Assembly: GCF_900104745.1 (NCBI RefSeq) | Contig: NZ_LT629732.1 | Span: forward strand, 5,753,981 to 5,817,980 | Length of the DNA stretch: 64,000 bases | Source of the DNA: Actinopolymorpha singaporensis | Lineage (GTDB): Bacteria > Actinomycetota > Actinomycetes > Propionibacteriales > Actinopolymorphaceae | Direction: 5' to 3' | Shown: piece after piece, positions 55,270-64,000 of the stretch | Layout of the letters: each line of letters opens with the position of its first letter | Position numbering within the stretch: the first letter of the stretch is position 1 | Position numbers and translations under genes: made by a program | The notes under the pieces: generated by a model | Seen by the model: only the letters and a program-made list of their open reading frames with translations | Told to the model about the DNA's origin: nothing | Database searches by the model: none

Positions 55270-55590
55270 AGGGGGTCCTCCACGCTGAGTGACCTAAGGT
55301 TTGGGTCGCTACATCGCAGCACTCAAGTGGGGCAGGGAGCGCGGCGGTGTTTCTAGAGTCTCACCAGAGCGCCATGCCGTCAAGGTGACCGCACCACGAC
55401 CCACCGTAGTCAAGTGATCGCACTCCCCACTTGTCCGGCAATATCGCCACCGGATCACAGGGCGGGCGAATGGACGTCACAACGTCCAGGACGGCTCAGA
55501 TCCCCTTGTACACAAGGGAAAACGCCTGTCGCCACCGCAGGCGGCAGTTGCCCGGCGTATGGCGGAAAACAGGTGTCAACGTGGTAGAAG
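55270..55590. other. 321-bp intergenic region rich in inverted repeats
   Basis: No convincing gene is present. CAAGTGGGG (55324-55332) and CCCCACTTG (55425-55433) form a 9-bp inverted repeat about 92 bp apart, and a further CAAGTG lies at 55411-55416. At 55503-55518 CCCTTGT-AC-ACAAGGG is a perfect 7-bp palindrome followed by AAAA; its core matches a motif at 35775-35791. The region should contain the promoter of the coiled-coil gene, but no clear -10/-35 pair was found. A 68-codon plus-strand frame here was judged non-coding. Confidence 0.5.
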
Positions 55591-56448
55591 TCACCAACGA
55601 CCGCGACGTGGACGGGGCTGACACCTCGGGCATGTGAAGGACGACCGATTCATGAAGGGATCCCGCCGCACGGCGTTTCCGCAACGTTCACACGGCTCGC
55701 CTTCCCTGCCGTACACCGAAAGCGAACGCGCGAAGTAGCCGCTTTCGCCGTTGACGTTGATGTACAGACTGTCGAACGACGTTCCGCCGGCGGCCAGAGC
55801 GGCGCTCATCACGTTGCGAACCTCCGCCAACAGCGTCTGTGCCTCGGTCCGCCGCATCGTGTCGGTTGCCCGGGCGTAGTGCAGCCGGGCTCGCCACAAC
55901 GCCTCGTCGGCGTAGATGTTGCCGACCCCGGAGATCAGCCGCTGGTCGAGCAAGGCGCGCTTGACACCGGTACGGCGGCGGCGCAGCGCGGTCACGAACT
56001 CGTCGTCGGCGAACGCGGGATCGATCGGGTCCCTGGCGATGTGCGCGATCTCGGCCGGCAGTTCGGCGCCGCCGGGGCTGATCGACAGGCCACCGAACAT
56101 CCGCTGGTCGACGAACCGCAGCTCCCAGGACGGCTGGTCGGTGAACGTGAACCGGACCCGCAGATGGGGTTCGTCCGGACGTTCGGTGGGTACGACGACG
56201 AACTGGCCGCTCATCCCCAGATGGGCCAGGAGGGCGTCACCGCTGTCCAGCGGCAACCACAGGTACTTTCCGCGCCGCCGGGCACCCACGACGCGGTGCC
56301 CCACCAACCGGTCGGCGAAGTCCTGCGGGCCGGCAAGATGCCGTCGGACCGGGCGGGGATGACCGACCGTGACAGTGGCAATCGCGTGCCCGACGACCAG
56401 CTTCTCGATGCCCGCGCGGACGACCTCGACCTCGGGCAACTCAGGCAT
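55591..56448 (-). CDS. mutM: Formamidopyrimidine-DNA glycosylase
   Basis: A base-excision-repair glycosylase for 8-oxoguanine and formamidopyrimidines. The N-terminal catalytic Pro is in [17 protein letters not shown]; the helix-two-turn-helix is [15 protein letters not shown], and the C-terminal zinc finger has CERCGN and CPRC. The 285-residue length is standard. It follows rnc by 15 bp in the coaD-DUF177-rpmF-rnc-mutM operon. Confidence 0.97.
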   Translation of the reverse strand: MPELPEVEVVRAGIEKLVVGHAIATVTVGHPRPVRRHLAGPQDFADRLVGHRVVGARRRGKYLWLPLDSGDALLAHLGMSGQFVVVPTERPDEPHLRVRFTFTDQPSWELRFVDQRMFGGLSISPGGAELPAEIAHIARDPIDPAFADDEFVTALRRRRTGVKRALLDQRLISGVGNIYADEALWRARLHYARATDTMRRTEAQTLLAEVRNVMSAALAAGGTSFDSLYINVNGESGYFARSLSVYGREGEPCERCGNAVRRDPFMNRSSFTCPRCQPRPRRGRW

Positions 56449-56463
56449 GCCCGGCCCCCTCGC

Positions 56464-57234
56464 TCAGGCCGGAGCCGTATCCGCGGCGCCGCCGGCGGCG
56501 GTCCGGTCGGCGGAACCGCCGACCTGCTGGTCGGCCGAGCCGTCGGTGCTCTCACCCAGCATGGCGCGGATCGCCGCCCAGGCCGCCTCGGCGGCCTGCT
56601 GCTCGGCTTCCTTCTTGCTGCGGCCGGTGCCGACGCCGTAGTCGGTGCCACCGACCACCACGTGGGCGGTGAACACCTTCTCGTGGTCGGGGCCTCGCTC
56701 CTCCACGACGTACTCCGGCACGCCCAGCGAGGCACGCGCCGTGAGCTCCTGCAGGCTGGTCTTCCAGTCCAGACCGGCACCCAGCCGGGCCGACGCCTCC
56801 AGCAGCGGGTCGAACAGCCGGTGCACGAACTCCTGGGCCAGCGGGAACCCGCCGGCGAGGTAGACCGCGCCGATGACCGCCTCTACCGCGTCGCCGAGGA
56901 TCGACGACTTGTCCCGGCCGCCGGTGGTCTCCTCACCGCGGCCGAGACGGAGGTACTTGCCCAGGTCCAGCCGCCGGGCCACGTCAGCGAGCGCCCGCAT
57001 GTTGACCACCGCCGCCCGCAGCTTCGCGAGCTGTCCCTCGGACAGGTCGGGATGCGTACGGAACAACGCGTCGGTGATCACCAGGCCGAGCACAGCGTCG
57101 CCCAGGAACTCCAGGCGCTCGTTGGTCGGCAGGCCGCCGTTCTCGTAGGCGTACGACCGATGTGTCAGCGCGCGTTCGAGCAACGCGTCGTCAAGCACCA
57201 GACCAAGCTTGGTGTTCAGCTCGGCGTACGCCAC
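56464..57234 (-). CDS. rnc: Ribonuclease III
   Basis: A double-strand-specific RNase for rRNA and mRNA processing. The signature [15 protein letters not shown] and the second acidic site [12 protein letters not shown] make up the catalytic domain; a C-terminal dsRNA-binding domain has [16 protein letters not shown] and [19 protein letters not shown] 57234 with GGGGGG upstream is favoured; the open frame runs on into rpmF. A Gly/Ala/Ser tail of about 30 residues follows the dsRBD. Confidence 0.95.
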   Translation of the reverse strand: MAYAELNTKLGLVLDDALLERALTHRSYAYENGGLPTNERLEFLGDAVLGLVITDALFRTHPDLSEGQLAKLRAAVVNMRALADVARRLDLGKYLRLGRGEETTGGRDKSSILGDAVEAVIGAVYLAGGFPLAQEFVHRLFDPLLEASARLGAGLDWKTSLQELTARASLGVPEYVVEERGPDHEKVFTAHVVVGGTDYGVGTGRSKKEAEQQAAEAAWAAIRAMLGESTDGSADQQVGGSADRTAAGGAADTAPA

Positions 57235-57271
57235 TGTCCCCCCGAGGCGATCCACTGACTCAGACCGAAAC

Positions 57272-57463
57272 TCAGACGTCGAGAACCTGACGGCGCCCGG
57301 CGCGAGGACCGTACTGCCCACACTGCGGGCACGCGCGGTGCGGCAGGTGCGAGGCCCGGCACGCGGGGTTGGCGCAGACGACCAGCTGCGGGGCCGACGC
57401 CTTCCACTGCGCCCGCCGGCTGCGGGTGTTGCTCCGCGAAACCCTCCGCTTGGGAACGGCCAC
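57272..57463 (-). CDS. rpmF: 50S ribosomal protein L32
   Basis: A 63-residue zinc-type L32, [20 protein letters not shown], with zinc-binding pairs CANPAC and CPQC. It starts 4 bp after the DUF177 stop, the conserved yceD-rpmF linkage, and is followed by rnc. Confidence 0.97.
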   Translation of the reverse strand: MAVPKRRVSRSNTRSRRAQWKASAPQLVVCANPACRASHLPHRACPQCGQYGPRAGRRQVLDV

Positions 57464-57467
57464 GCCA

Positions 57468-58052
57468 CTACTCCTTTACCTCGGGCCGTCGGGGCGAACC
57501 CGCGACCTCGTCCGTGTCGTTCTCGTCCGGCACGATCGTGGCCAGCGCCGCCCATCGAGGGTCGATCGCCGCCTCGTGCTGGTGGTCAGGGTCGTCTGCC
57601 AGGCGCGCGCCGCACTGCGGACACAGCCCCGGGCAGTCGTCACTGCACACCGGTTGGTACGGCAACGCGAGCACAACCGCGTCACGCACCACCGGCTCGA
57701 GGTCGAGCAGGTCGCCCTCGAGCCGACTGGCCTCGTCGTCCTCGATCTCGCTCTCCGGGAAGGCGTACAGCTCCTGGAAGTCGACGTCGAGCGGTTGCTC
57801 GAGCGGCTCCAGGCAGCGCACGCACTCACCGGTCAGCATCACCCGCGCCGTGCCGGACGCGAGCACTCCCTCCATCACCGACTCCAGTCGCAGAGCGAGC
57901 TCGATGTCGGTGCCTTCGGGGACGCCGAGGACGTCGATGCCGAGTCCAGCCGGTGCGGGCACCGAACGCCGGAGCTTACGTTGTGCCCCCGGGCGGCGGC
58001 CGAGCTCGCGAGTGTCGAACACGAGCGGCGCCTGAGGGTCGACGGTGCTCAA
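57468..58052 (-). CDS. DUF177/YceD family protein (23S rRNA accumulation factor)
   Basis: A 194-residue protein. The start is placed at TTG 58052 ([18 protein letters not shown]) with AAGGA upstream; the frame is open further but not conserved. Cysteines in [10 protein letters not shown] and [13 protein letters not shown] probably bind zinc. YceD is linked to 50S/23S rRNA maturation and almost always precedes rpmF, as here. A 250-bp gap upstream separates it from the DivIVA-like gene and may contain a promoter. Confidence 0.9.
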   Translation of the reverse strand: MSTVDPQAPLVFDTRELGRRPGAQRKLRRSVPAPAGLGIDVLGVPEGTDIELALRLESVMEGVLASGTARVMLTGECVRCLEPLEQPLDVDFQELYAFPESEIEDDEASRLEGDLLDLEPVVRDAVVLALPYQPVCSDDCPGLCPQCGARLADDPDHQHEAAIDPRWAALATIVPDENDTDEVAGSPRRPEVKE

Positions 58053-58302
58053 GGCGTCCTTGCTTTCTGGGTCGCAGGGCTGGATTCGGCCTCGATCGAG
58101 ACCGGCTATCGAGCGTACCCGAGGGGCGTTGGTGCACTCAACGCGGCCCGGTCGCTCGCTCCCCGTGTCCGGTCGGGGAGCGTACCGGACGCCGGACGCC
58201 GACCCTGGCGAACCCGGACGCATCGGGATCCACTCTCCGAAACCGGCGAGGTCACTCCCGTCGCTCCCCTCGCTCCCGGGGTCGCCGCCGGGTCGCAGCC
58301 AG

Positions 58303-58962
58303 TCAGCCGCCGGGTCGCTCTCCGGGCAGCGGAGGTCCGTCCGGGTCGCCGCCGGCGAAGGTGTCGTCCAGACCGCTGCGGTCGCGCAGGCGTTCCCGGC
58401 CACGGGTCACCGAGTCCAGGGTTCTGCGCAGGGACTCCTCGAACTTCCCGAGCTTGGTCTCGACGTACTCGTCGACCTCCGCCGGCGACTTCGGGCCGTC
58501 GCCCCGGCCGGCGTTCCGGCTGCGGCTGCGCAGCTCCTCCCGGCCGCGGGCCACCGAGGTCAGCGTCTTCTGCAGGGCGATCTCGAAGCCGGCAAGCTTG
58601 CCGTCCACGTAGTCGTCGACCTCGCGGCGCAGCCCGTCGGCCTCCGCCTGAGCCTTGGCGGTCAGCTCGTCGGCGGCGGCGCGGGCCTCGCGATGGATGT
58701 CGGTACGCTCGACGAGCTCGGCGCGCTCGCGGCGGGCCTCCTCGACCAGCCGGTCGGCCTCGGCCCGCCCCTCGGCGACAACCGCGTCCCGCTCGGCGGC
58801 CACCTTGCGAGCCGTCTCGAACTCCTCCGGGAACATCCGCTGCGCCTCGTCGAATCCGGCGAGCAACTCGGTCCGGTTGACGAGACACGACGCGGACAGC
58901 GGCACCGACCGGGCGCTCTGCACCATCCGGCGGAGCTCGTCGAGCTTGTGCTGCACGTCCAC
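58303..58962 (-). CDS. DivIVA-like coiled-coil cell-division protein
   Basis: A 219-residue highly charged protein, GTG 58962 with AAAGGA upstream. Residues about 45-145 form an Ala/Glu/Arg coiled coil (ARKVAAERDAVVAEGRAEAD, LVEEARRERAELVER), with an imperfect internal repeat VDDYVDGKLAGFEIALQKTL and VDEYVETKLGKFEESLRRTL. Homologues at this locus are annotated as DivIVA-domain or ATP-synthase-b-like proteins. A polar-growth or division role is inferred. It lies between coaD and DUF177 on the same strand. Confidence 0.82.
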   Translation of the reverse strand: MDVQHKLDELRRMVQSARSVPLSASCLVNRTELLAGFDEAQRMFPEEFETARKVAAERDAVVAEGRAEADRLVEEARRERAELVERTDIHREARAAADELTAKAQAEADGLRREVDDYVDGKLAGFEIALQKTLTSVARGREELRSRSRNAGRGDGPKSPAEVDEYVETKLGKFEESLRRTLDSVTRGRERLRDRSGLDDTFAGGDPDGPPLPGERPGG

Positions 58963-59042
58963 GATCTGTCCTTTCCGAATGCGGCCCCTTGCCGAGTCGG
59001 CCTGAGATCTGGGCGACGTCTCCCCCGGGCCGGCCGGGCCGG

Positions 59043-59597
<555 letters not shown>

Positions 59598-60188
59598 CTA
59601 CCCCTCGATGGTGGCGTCCCCGTCCGCGGCGTGACCGTACCAAAGAGCCGTGTCGCCGTACTTCCGCATGCGGTCGGCGGTGAAGCCGGGTGGCCAGGTA
59701 AACGCGGCTGATCGCGCGGACCGCTCGACCACGACCACCGCGTCCGGGGCCAGCCAGCCGTTGCCGGCGAGGTCACGCAGGACGGCGGCCACGGAGGCGT
59801 CGGGCAGGGAGTACGGCGGGTCGACGTAGACCACGTCGAAGCCGTCCGGCTCCGGCGGCGGGCCGCCGACGACACGCTCGACCCGGCCGGCCAGCAGGCT
59901 GGCGCCGGGCAGGCCCACCGTGCGGAGGTTGTCCCGGATCACCCCGACCGCCCGCCGTGCCACCTCGACCAGCACGACCGCGGACGCACCGCGCGAGAGC
60001 GCCTCGATCCCGACCGCGCCGCTGCCGGCGTACAGGTCGAGGAACCGCAGGCCCTCCAGCGAGCCCAGCTCGGAGCTGAGCGAACCGAACAGCGACTCGC
60101 GTACGCGGTCAGAGGTCGGCCGCGTGTCCTTCCCGTCGGGCACGCTCAGCCGGCGCCCGCGGGCCTCTCCTGCGACGATGCGGCTCAT
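59598..60188 (-). CDS. rsmD: 16S rRNA (guanine-966-N2)-methyltransferase
   Basis: A 196-residue Rossmann-fold methyltransferase starting MSRIVAGEARGRRL. The SAM motif is LDLYAGSGAVGIEALSRGA and the catalytic motif is VYVDPPYSL. A second ATG 9 nt upstream is also possible. It follows recG by 38 bp and precedes coaD. Confidence 0.94.
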   Translation of the reverse strand: MSRIVAGEARGRRLSVPDGKDTRPTSDRVRESLFGSLSSELGSLEGLRFLDLYAGSGAVGIEALSRGASAVVLVEVARRAVGVIRDNLRTVGLPGASLLAGRVERVVGGPPPEPDGFDVVYVDPPYSLPDASVAAVLRDLAGNGWLAPDAVVVVERSARSAAFTWPPGFTADRMRKYGDTALWYGHAADGDATIEG

Positions 60189-60226
60189 CGCCGCCATCCT
60201 CTCGCACGCGGGCGCCGTCACGCGGG

Positions 60227-62485
60227 TCAGGTCTTCTCGAGGTAGTCGGCCCGGTCGTCGTCGTACAGCGCCGCCACCGCCACCGCCAGAGCGGGCTCAC
60301 CACGCAGGCCGGGGTCGGCGGCGACCACCTCAGCAGCGTCGGTGCGGGCCTGGGCGATCACCTTCTCGTCCCGGATCACCGCCAGCATCCGCAGACTCGA
60401 CCGGCGCCCGGACTGGTCCGCGCCGAGGACGTCACCCTCCCGGCGGTGTTCGAGGTCGATCCGGCTGAGTTCGAACCCGTCGGTGGTTGAGGCCACAGCG
60501 TCCATCCGGACCCGTGCCGGTGTCCCCTCCGCCGCACCGGTCACCAGCAGGCACAGCCCGGGATGTCCGCCGCGGCCGACCCTGCCCCGCAGCTGGTGCA
60601 GCTGGGAGACCCCGAACCAGTCGGCGTCCATCACCACCATCGTGGACGCGTTGGGTACGTCGACACCAACCTCGATGACCGTCGTCGCGACGAGGACGTC
60701 GATCTCCCCGGCGGCGAACCTGCGCATCACGGCGTCCTTGGCGTCCGAGGCCTGCCGGCCGTGCAGCTGGTCGACCCGCAGCCCGGCGAGCGGTCCGCCG
60801 GCGAGCTCGGCGGCGAGTGCGACCACCGCGGTCATCTCCCGCGAGCCGTCCGCCTCGACGTCGGCCGGTAGGTCGGAGGTGTCGGTGTCCTCGCCCGCGC
60901 CGCCGCTGCCGCGTGCCCTGCCGTCACCGTCCTCGCCGTCGTCACCGATCCGCGGGCAGACGACGTAGACCTGCCGACCGGCGTCGACCTCCTGGCGGAC
61001 CCGGCGCCACACGTGGTCGATCCAGTCCGGCTTCTCCGCCAGCGGAACGACGTTGGTCTGGATCGGCGCGCGTCCGCTCGGCAGCTCGCTGAGCGTGGAG
61101 ACCTCCAGGTCACCGAAGACGGTCATGGCGACGGTGCGCGGGATCGGGGTCGCGGTCATCACCAGCACATGCGGGGGCACGCCGCCGGCCTTGCCGGTGA
61201 GCGCGGCCCGCTGCTCGACGCCGAACCGGTGCTGCTCGTCGACCACCACCAGCCCGAGGTCGGCGAACTGCACCTTGTCCTCCAGCAGAGCGTGGGTGCC
61301 CACGACCAGGCCCGCCTCGCCGGAGGCCACCTCGAGAAGCGCCTTGCGGCGGGCGGCAGTGCCCTGACCACCGGTCAGCAGCGCCACCCGGGTGCCGTCC
61401 TCGGCGCCGCCGATGAAGCCGCGCTCGGCGAGCGGGCCGAGCAGGGCCGTGATCGAACGGAAGTGCTGCTGGGCGAGCACCTCGGTGGGCGCGAGCAGCG
61501 CCGCCTGGCCGCCGGCGTCGACCACGGTGAGCATCGCCCGCAGCGCGCAGACCGTCTTGCCGCTGCCCACCTCCCCCTGCAGGAGCCGCTGCATCGGGTG
61601 GTCGCGAGCCAGGTCGGCCGCGATCTCCTCCCCCACCGCGCGCTGGCCGTCGGTGAGCGCGAACGGCAGCCTCGCCTCGAACGCGGCGAGCAGGCCGCCC
61701 TCGCCGGCGACGCGGGGACGCGCGGCCAGCTCCCGGGCAGCCGACCGGCGGCGGGCCAGCTCGGTCTGCAGGACGAACGCCTCCTCGTACCGGAACCGCT
61801 TCCGGGCGGCCTCGACGTCGGCGAACGACTCCGGCCGGTGCACGGCCTCGAACGCCTCCCGCAACCCGAGCAGGCCCCGGCGCTCGCGTACCGGCGCGGG
61901 AATCGGGTCGGGCACCTCGCCGAGAGCGTCCAGCACGTGGCGCACGACCCGGGCGATGCTCCAGGTCGCGGCCTTCGCTGTGGAGGGGTAGATGGGCATC
62001 AGCGCACCGGCGAACTCCTCGATGATGGAGTCGGCGTCTGTGCCGGCGTAGTCGCCGAACAGCACGAAGTGCGGGTGGCTGAGCTGCATGGTGCCGCGAT
62101 AGGAGTCGATCTTGCCGGCGAAGAGGCCACGCATTCCCTGCTGCAGCTGGTTGGCCCGCCACTGCTGGTTGAAGAACGTCAGCTTCAGCTCGCCCGAGCC
62201 GTCGGTCACCACGACCTCGAGAATGTTGCCCCGGCGGTTGCGCATCGGCCGGGTCTTGACCGACTTGATCTCCGCCTGGACGGTGACCTCCTCACCCGCC
62301 CTCAGCCCGCGAAGGTTGGTGAGCTCACCGCGCTGGACGTAGCGCCGGGGGTAATGTCGCAGCAGGTCGCCGAGGGTCGCGAGCTCCAGTCGCTCGCGCA
62401 TCGCCTTCAACAGCTCGGCCTTCGCGAAACCCGACAACGGCATGCCCAGGTCGACCTCCGCGGGAAGCCGCAGGAGCTTTGCCAT
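60227..62485 (-). CDS. recG: ATP-dependent DNA helicase RecG
   Basis: A branch-migration helicase for stalled forks. The N-terminal wedge (OB) domain has VTVQAEIKSVKTRPMRNRRG; the helicase core has GEVGSGKTV (Walker A), VVVDEQHRFG (DEQH box), VMTATPIPRT and QLRGRVGRGG. An acidic insert of about 40 residues (GDDGEDGDGRARGSGGAGED and onward) lies between helicase motifs. The start is ATG 62485, giving 752 residues. It is divergent from rpmB. Confidence 0.96.
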   Translation of the reverse strand: MAKLLRLPAEVDLGMPLSGFAKAELLKAMRERLELATLGDLLRHYPRRYVQRGELTNLRGLRAGEEVTVQAEIKSVKTRPMRNRRGNILEVVVTDGSGELKLTFFNQQWRANQLQQGMRGLFAGKIDSYRGTMQLSHPHFVLFGDYAGTDADSIIEEFAGALMPIYPSTAKAATWSIARVVRHVLDALGEVPDPIPAPVRERRGLLGLREAFEAVHRPESFADVEAARKRFRYEEAFVLQTELARRRSAARELAARPRVAGEGGLLAAFEARLPFALTDGQRAVGEEIAADLARDHPMQRLLQGEVGSGKTVCALRAMLTVVDAGGQAALLAPTEVLAQQHFRSITALLGPLAERGFIGGAEDGTRVALLTGGQGTAARRKALLEVASGEAGLVVGTHALLEDKVQFADLGLVVVDEQHRFGVEQRAALTGKAGGVPPHVLVMTATPIPRTVAMTVFGDLEVSTLSELPSGRAPIQTNVVPLAEKPDWIDHVWRRVRQEVDAGRQVYVVCPRIGDDGEDGDGRARGSGGAGEDTDTSDLPADVEADGSREMTAVVALAAELAGGPLAGLRVDQLHGRQASDAKDAVMRRFAAGEIDVLVATTVIEVGVDVPNASTMVVMDADWFGVSQLHQLRGRVGRGGHPGLCLLVTGAAEGTPARVRMDAVASTTDGFELSRIDLEHRREGDVLGADQSGRRSSLRMLAVIRDEKVIAQARTDAAEVVAADPGLRGEPALAVAVAALYDDDRADYLEKT

Positions 62486-62646
62486 CACACCTCCACGGTC
62501 GTTGCCGTCGAGGCTAGCGGGCGGCACCCCCACTGGGCCGGTTGGCGCTTTCGTGTGGGCGTCGGATACTCTCGACCGGTTGCCCCGCGCGGTTGGCGTG
62601 CGCTGGGCAGCGGTCCATGTCCTCATCTTGCTCGGGAGAGTCTCCG

Positions 62647-62832
62647 GTGGCTGCCGTCTGCGACGTTTGTGGCAAGGGGCCCGGCTTCGGCAACAACGTG
62701 TCGCACTCGAAGCGGCGCACCCGTCGACGCTTCGACCCCAACATCCAGCGGGTTCGTGCGACCGTCCACGGCACCCCGAAGCGGGTCAATGTCTGCACTT
62801 CCTGCCTGAAGGCGGGCAAGGTCACTCGCTGA
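62647..62832 (+). CDS. rpmB: 50S ribosomal protein L28
   Basis: A 61-residue L28, GTG 62647 with GGGAGAG upstream. [29 protein letters not shown] is the classical N-terminus with a zinc CxxC pair; the second pair is in NVCTSC. It is the zinc-binding (C+) form. It is divergent from recG; the DAK/YloV phosphatase gene often found between these two is absent. Confidence 0.96.
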   Translation: MAAVCDVCGKGPGFGNNVSHSKRRTRRRFDPNIQRVRATVHGTPKRVNVCTSCLKAGKVTR

Positions 62833-62962
62833 CCCGGTCCCCACTCGCGTGGGGCCGCACCGAACGCCGTACCACAAACCTGGATCGAACGAAGATCGAC
62901 TGACCGTCGTGGCCGGTCACCCCGTCGGGGGTGGCCGGCCACGTCGCCTGTTCCGACCTGGC

Positions 62963-64000
62963 TCAGCGGAAGTGGTCGTGCCCGGCCGGGCCCTCGTACT
63001 CCTCGCCGTTCACCGTCACCGGCGGCTCACCGCTCTCCCGTGGCCGGCCCTCGGGGTGGCCCTCGCGTTCGCCCTGCTCCTCCGCCGCGAGCACCCGGCC
63101 CACGACTTGCCACCGCTCGGGGAGTTCGACGTCCGGACCGAACGTCGCGGCCAGCGCGTGGTCCTCGCCGCCGGTGAGCACGAACGCCAACGGGTCGGCG
63201 TTGATCGCGGCCGCCACAGCACGCAGCGGCTCGGCGACGTCCAGGGTGCCGGTGTCCACGTCGATGCGTACCCCGCTCGCCCGGGCCACGTGCCCGAGGT
63301 CGGCGAGCAGTCCGTCGCTCACGTCGATCAGGGCGCTCGCCCCCAGTGCGGCCGCCTCCGGGCCCGCGTCGTAGGGGGGTTCGGGGCGACGGTGTGCCTC
63401 CACAACGACCCGCGGGGACCGGAAGCCCCGGCCCAGGACGGTGAGCCCCGCCGCGGACCAGCCGAGCCGCCCGCACACGGCGACCACGTCGCCTGGCCGG
63501 GCGCCTGAGCGGGTCAGCGCCTCCCGGCCCTGCAGAGTGCCGAGCGCGGTGATCGAGACGACGATCGGCCCGGAAGCCACCACGTCGCCGCCTGCCACGG
63601 ACGCTCCCGCCGCCGCCGTCTCGTCCCGGAGCCCTTCGGTGAACTCCAGCGCCCACTGCGCCGGCAGGTCCGGTGGCGCTCCGAAGCTCACCAGCAACGC
63701 GGTCGGGACCGCGCCCATGGCCGCGACGTCGGCGAGATTCTGTGCCGCCGCCTTGCGGCCCACGTCGTACGCCGGTGACCAGTCGCGGCGGAAGTGGCGT
63801 CCCTCGACCAGCATGTCGGTGGTGGCGACCACGCGGCTGTCCGGCGCCGAGATCACCGCCGCGTCGTCGCCGGGACCGAGCAGGACGTCCGGGCCGGTCG
63901 GGAGGCGTGCGCTCATCGCCGCGATGAGCCCGAACTCCCCCAGTTCGGCGACGGTGCCGCCGACACCCTCGGTGCCGCCGGCCGGTCGCCGCGAGCCCGC
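62963..64000 (-). CDS. thiL: Thiamine-monophosphate kinase (5' end outside window)
   Basis: It phosphorylates thiamine monophosphate to thiamine diphosphate. GPGDDAAVI, TTDMLVEGRHF, NLADVAAMGA and ALIDVSDGLLADLGHVA are typical AIR-synthase-fold motifs. An internal ATG exists at 63916, but the frame continues upstream through VAELGEFGLIAAM, the conserved ThiL N-terminus, with no start codon before the window edge, so the true start lies beyond 64000. A C-terminal extension (EGHPEGRPRESGEPP and onward) is disordered. Confidence 0.93.
   Translation of the reverse strand, partial: AGSRRPAGGTEGVGGTVAELGEFGLIAAMSARLPTGPDVLLGPGDDAAVISAPDSRVVATTDMLVEGRHFRRDWSPAYDVGRKAAAQNLADVAAMGAVPTALLVSFGAPPDLPAQWALEFTEGLRDETAAAGASVAGGDVVASGPIVVSITALGTLQGREALTRSGARPGDVVAVCGRLGWSAAGLTVLGRGFRSPRVVVEAHRRPEPPYDAGPEAAALGASALIDVSDGLLADLGHVARASGVRIDVDTGTLDVAEPLRAVAAAINADPLAFVLTGGEDHALAATFGPDVELPERWQVVGRVLAAEEQGEREGHPEGRPRESGEPPVTVNGEEYEGPAGHDHFR

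Noticed and set aside
55431-55637. Plus-strand 68-codon frame at the end of mutM
   Set aside because: No ribosome binding site, composition typical of a shadow frame, and it runs into the mutM 3' end.

Overview
The window is a high-GC actinobacterial chromosome segment. Evidence: dense GC-rich codon use, frequent GTG and TTG starts, many 4-nt ATGA overlaps, an F420-type luciferase-like oxidoreductase, DUF2469, an ANTAR regulator, and the actinobacterial gene order around rpsP-rimM-trmD-rplS-lepB-rnhB, ffh-glnD-glnB-amtB-ftsY and smc-mutM-rnc-rpmF-coaD-rsmD-recG. The lineage within Actinobacteria cannot be fixed from the sequence alone. No tRNA, rRNA, insertion sequence, CRISPR array, prophage or replication origin was seen.

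Most of the window is a minus-strand housekeeping backbone interrupted by three accessory blocks. Backbone part 1 (about 1-18.4 kb) reads, in transcription order: amtB, glnB, glnD (nitrogen sensing); ffh and an amidohydrolase; rpsP, khpA, rimM, trmD, rplS, lepB, rnhB, DUF2469 and a LURP-one protein; then yraN and comM at the left edge. Block A (1.05-5.34 kb) is a small catabolic set inserted between DUF2469/LURP and yraN: a ThDP enzyme, an IlvD/Edd-type pentonate dehydratase and an RraA-fold protein. Block B (18.6-27.8 kb) lies between amtB and ftsY: pabB, a GAF-ANTAR regulator, overlapping merR-trxA, ggt overlapping a peptide-binding lipoprotein, a class III aminotransferase and a GNAT.

Block C (29.1-51.1 kb) separates ftsY from smc. 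It holds a two-component system divergent from a LolA-like secreted protein and an ABC exporter; a decayed DUF222 gene; a TrmB-type regulator with a short archaeal-type adenylosuccinate synthetase paralogue; ogt; an F420 oxidoreductase; a DapA-family aldolase; the complete cydABDC cytochrome bd operon; an acyltransferase; a blaI-M56 peptidase pair; and an iron/siderophore-type binding lipoprotein. Backbone part 2 (51.2-64 kb) is smc, a small coiled-coil gene with a strong terminator, mutM, rnc, rpmF, DUF177, a DivIVA-like gene, coaD, rsmD, recG, rpmB and a partial thiL.

The most interesting signals are regulatory. A 17-bp palindrome of the form TAC(G/T)AC-N5-GT(C/A)GTA lies just upstream of blaI and occurs twice, overlapping, just upstream of cydA. 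This predicts that the BlaI/M56 pair, which lacks a beta-lactam sensor domain, controls cytochrome bd oxidase. The TrmB-like regulator has a perfect 11-bp inverted repeat in its own promoter region and probably co-transcribes a PurA-like enzyme whose P-loop Glu and active-site His are replaced. The merR-trxA pair has a perfect palindrome immediately upstream.
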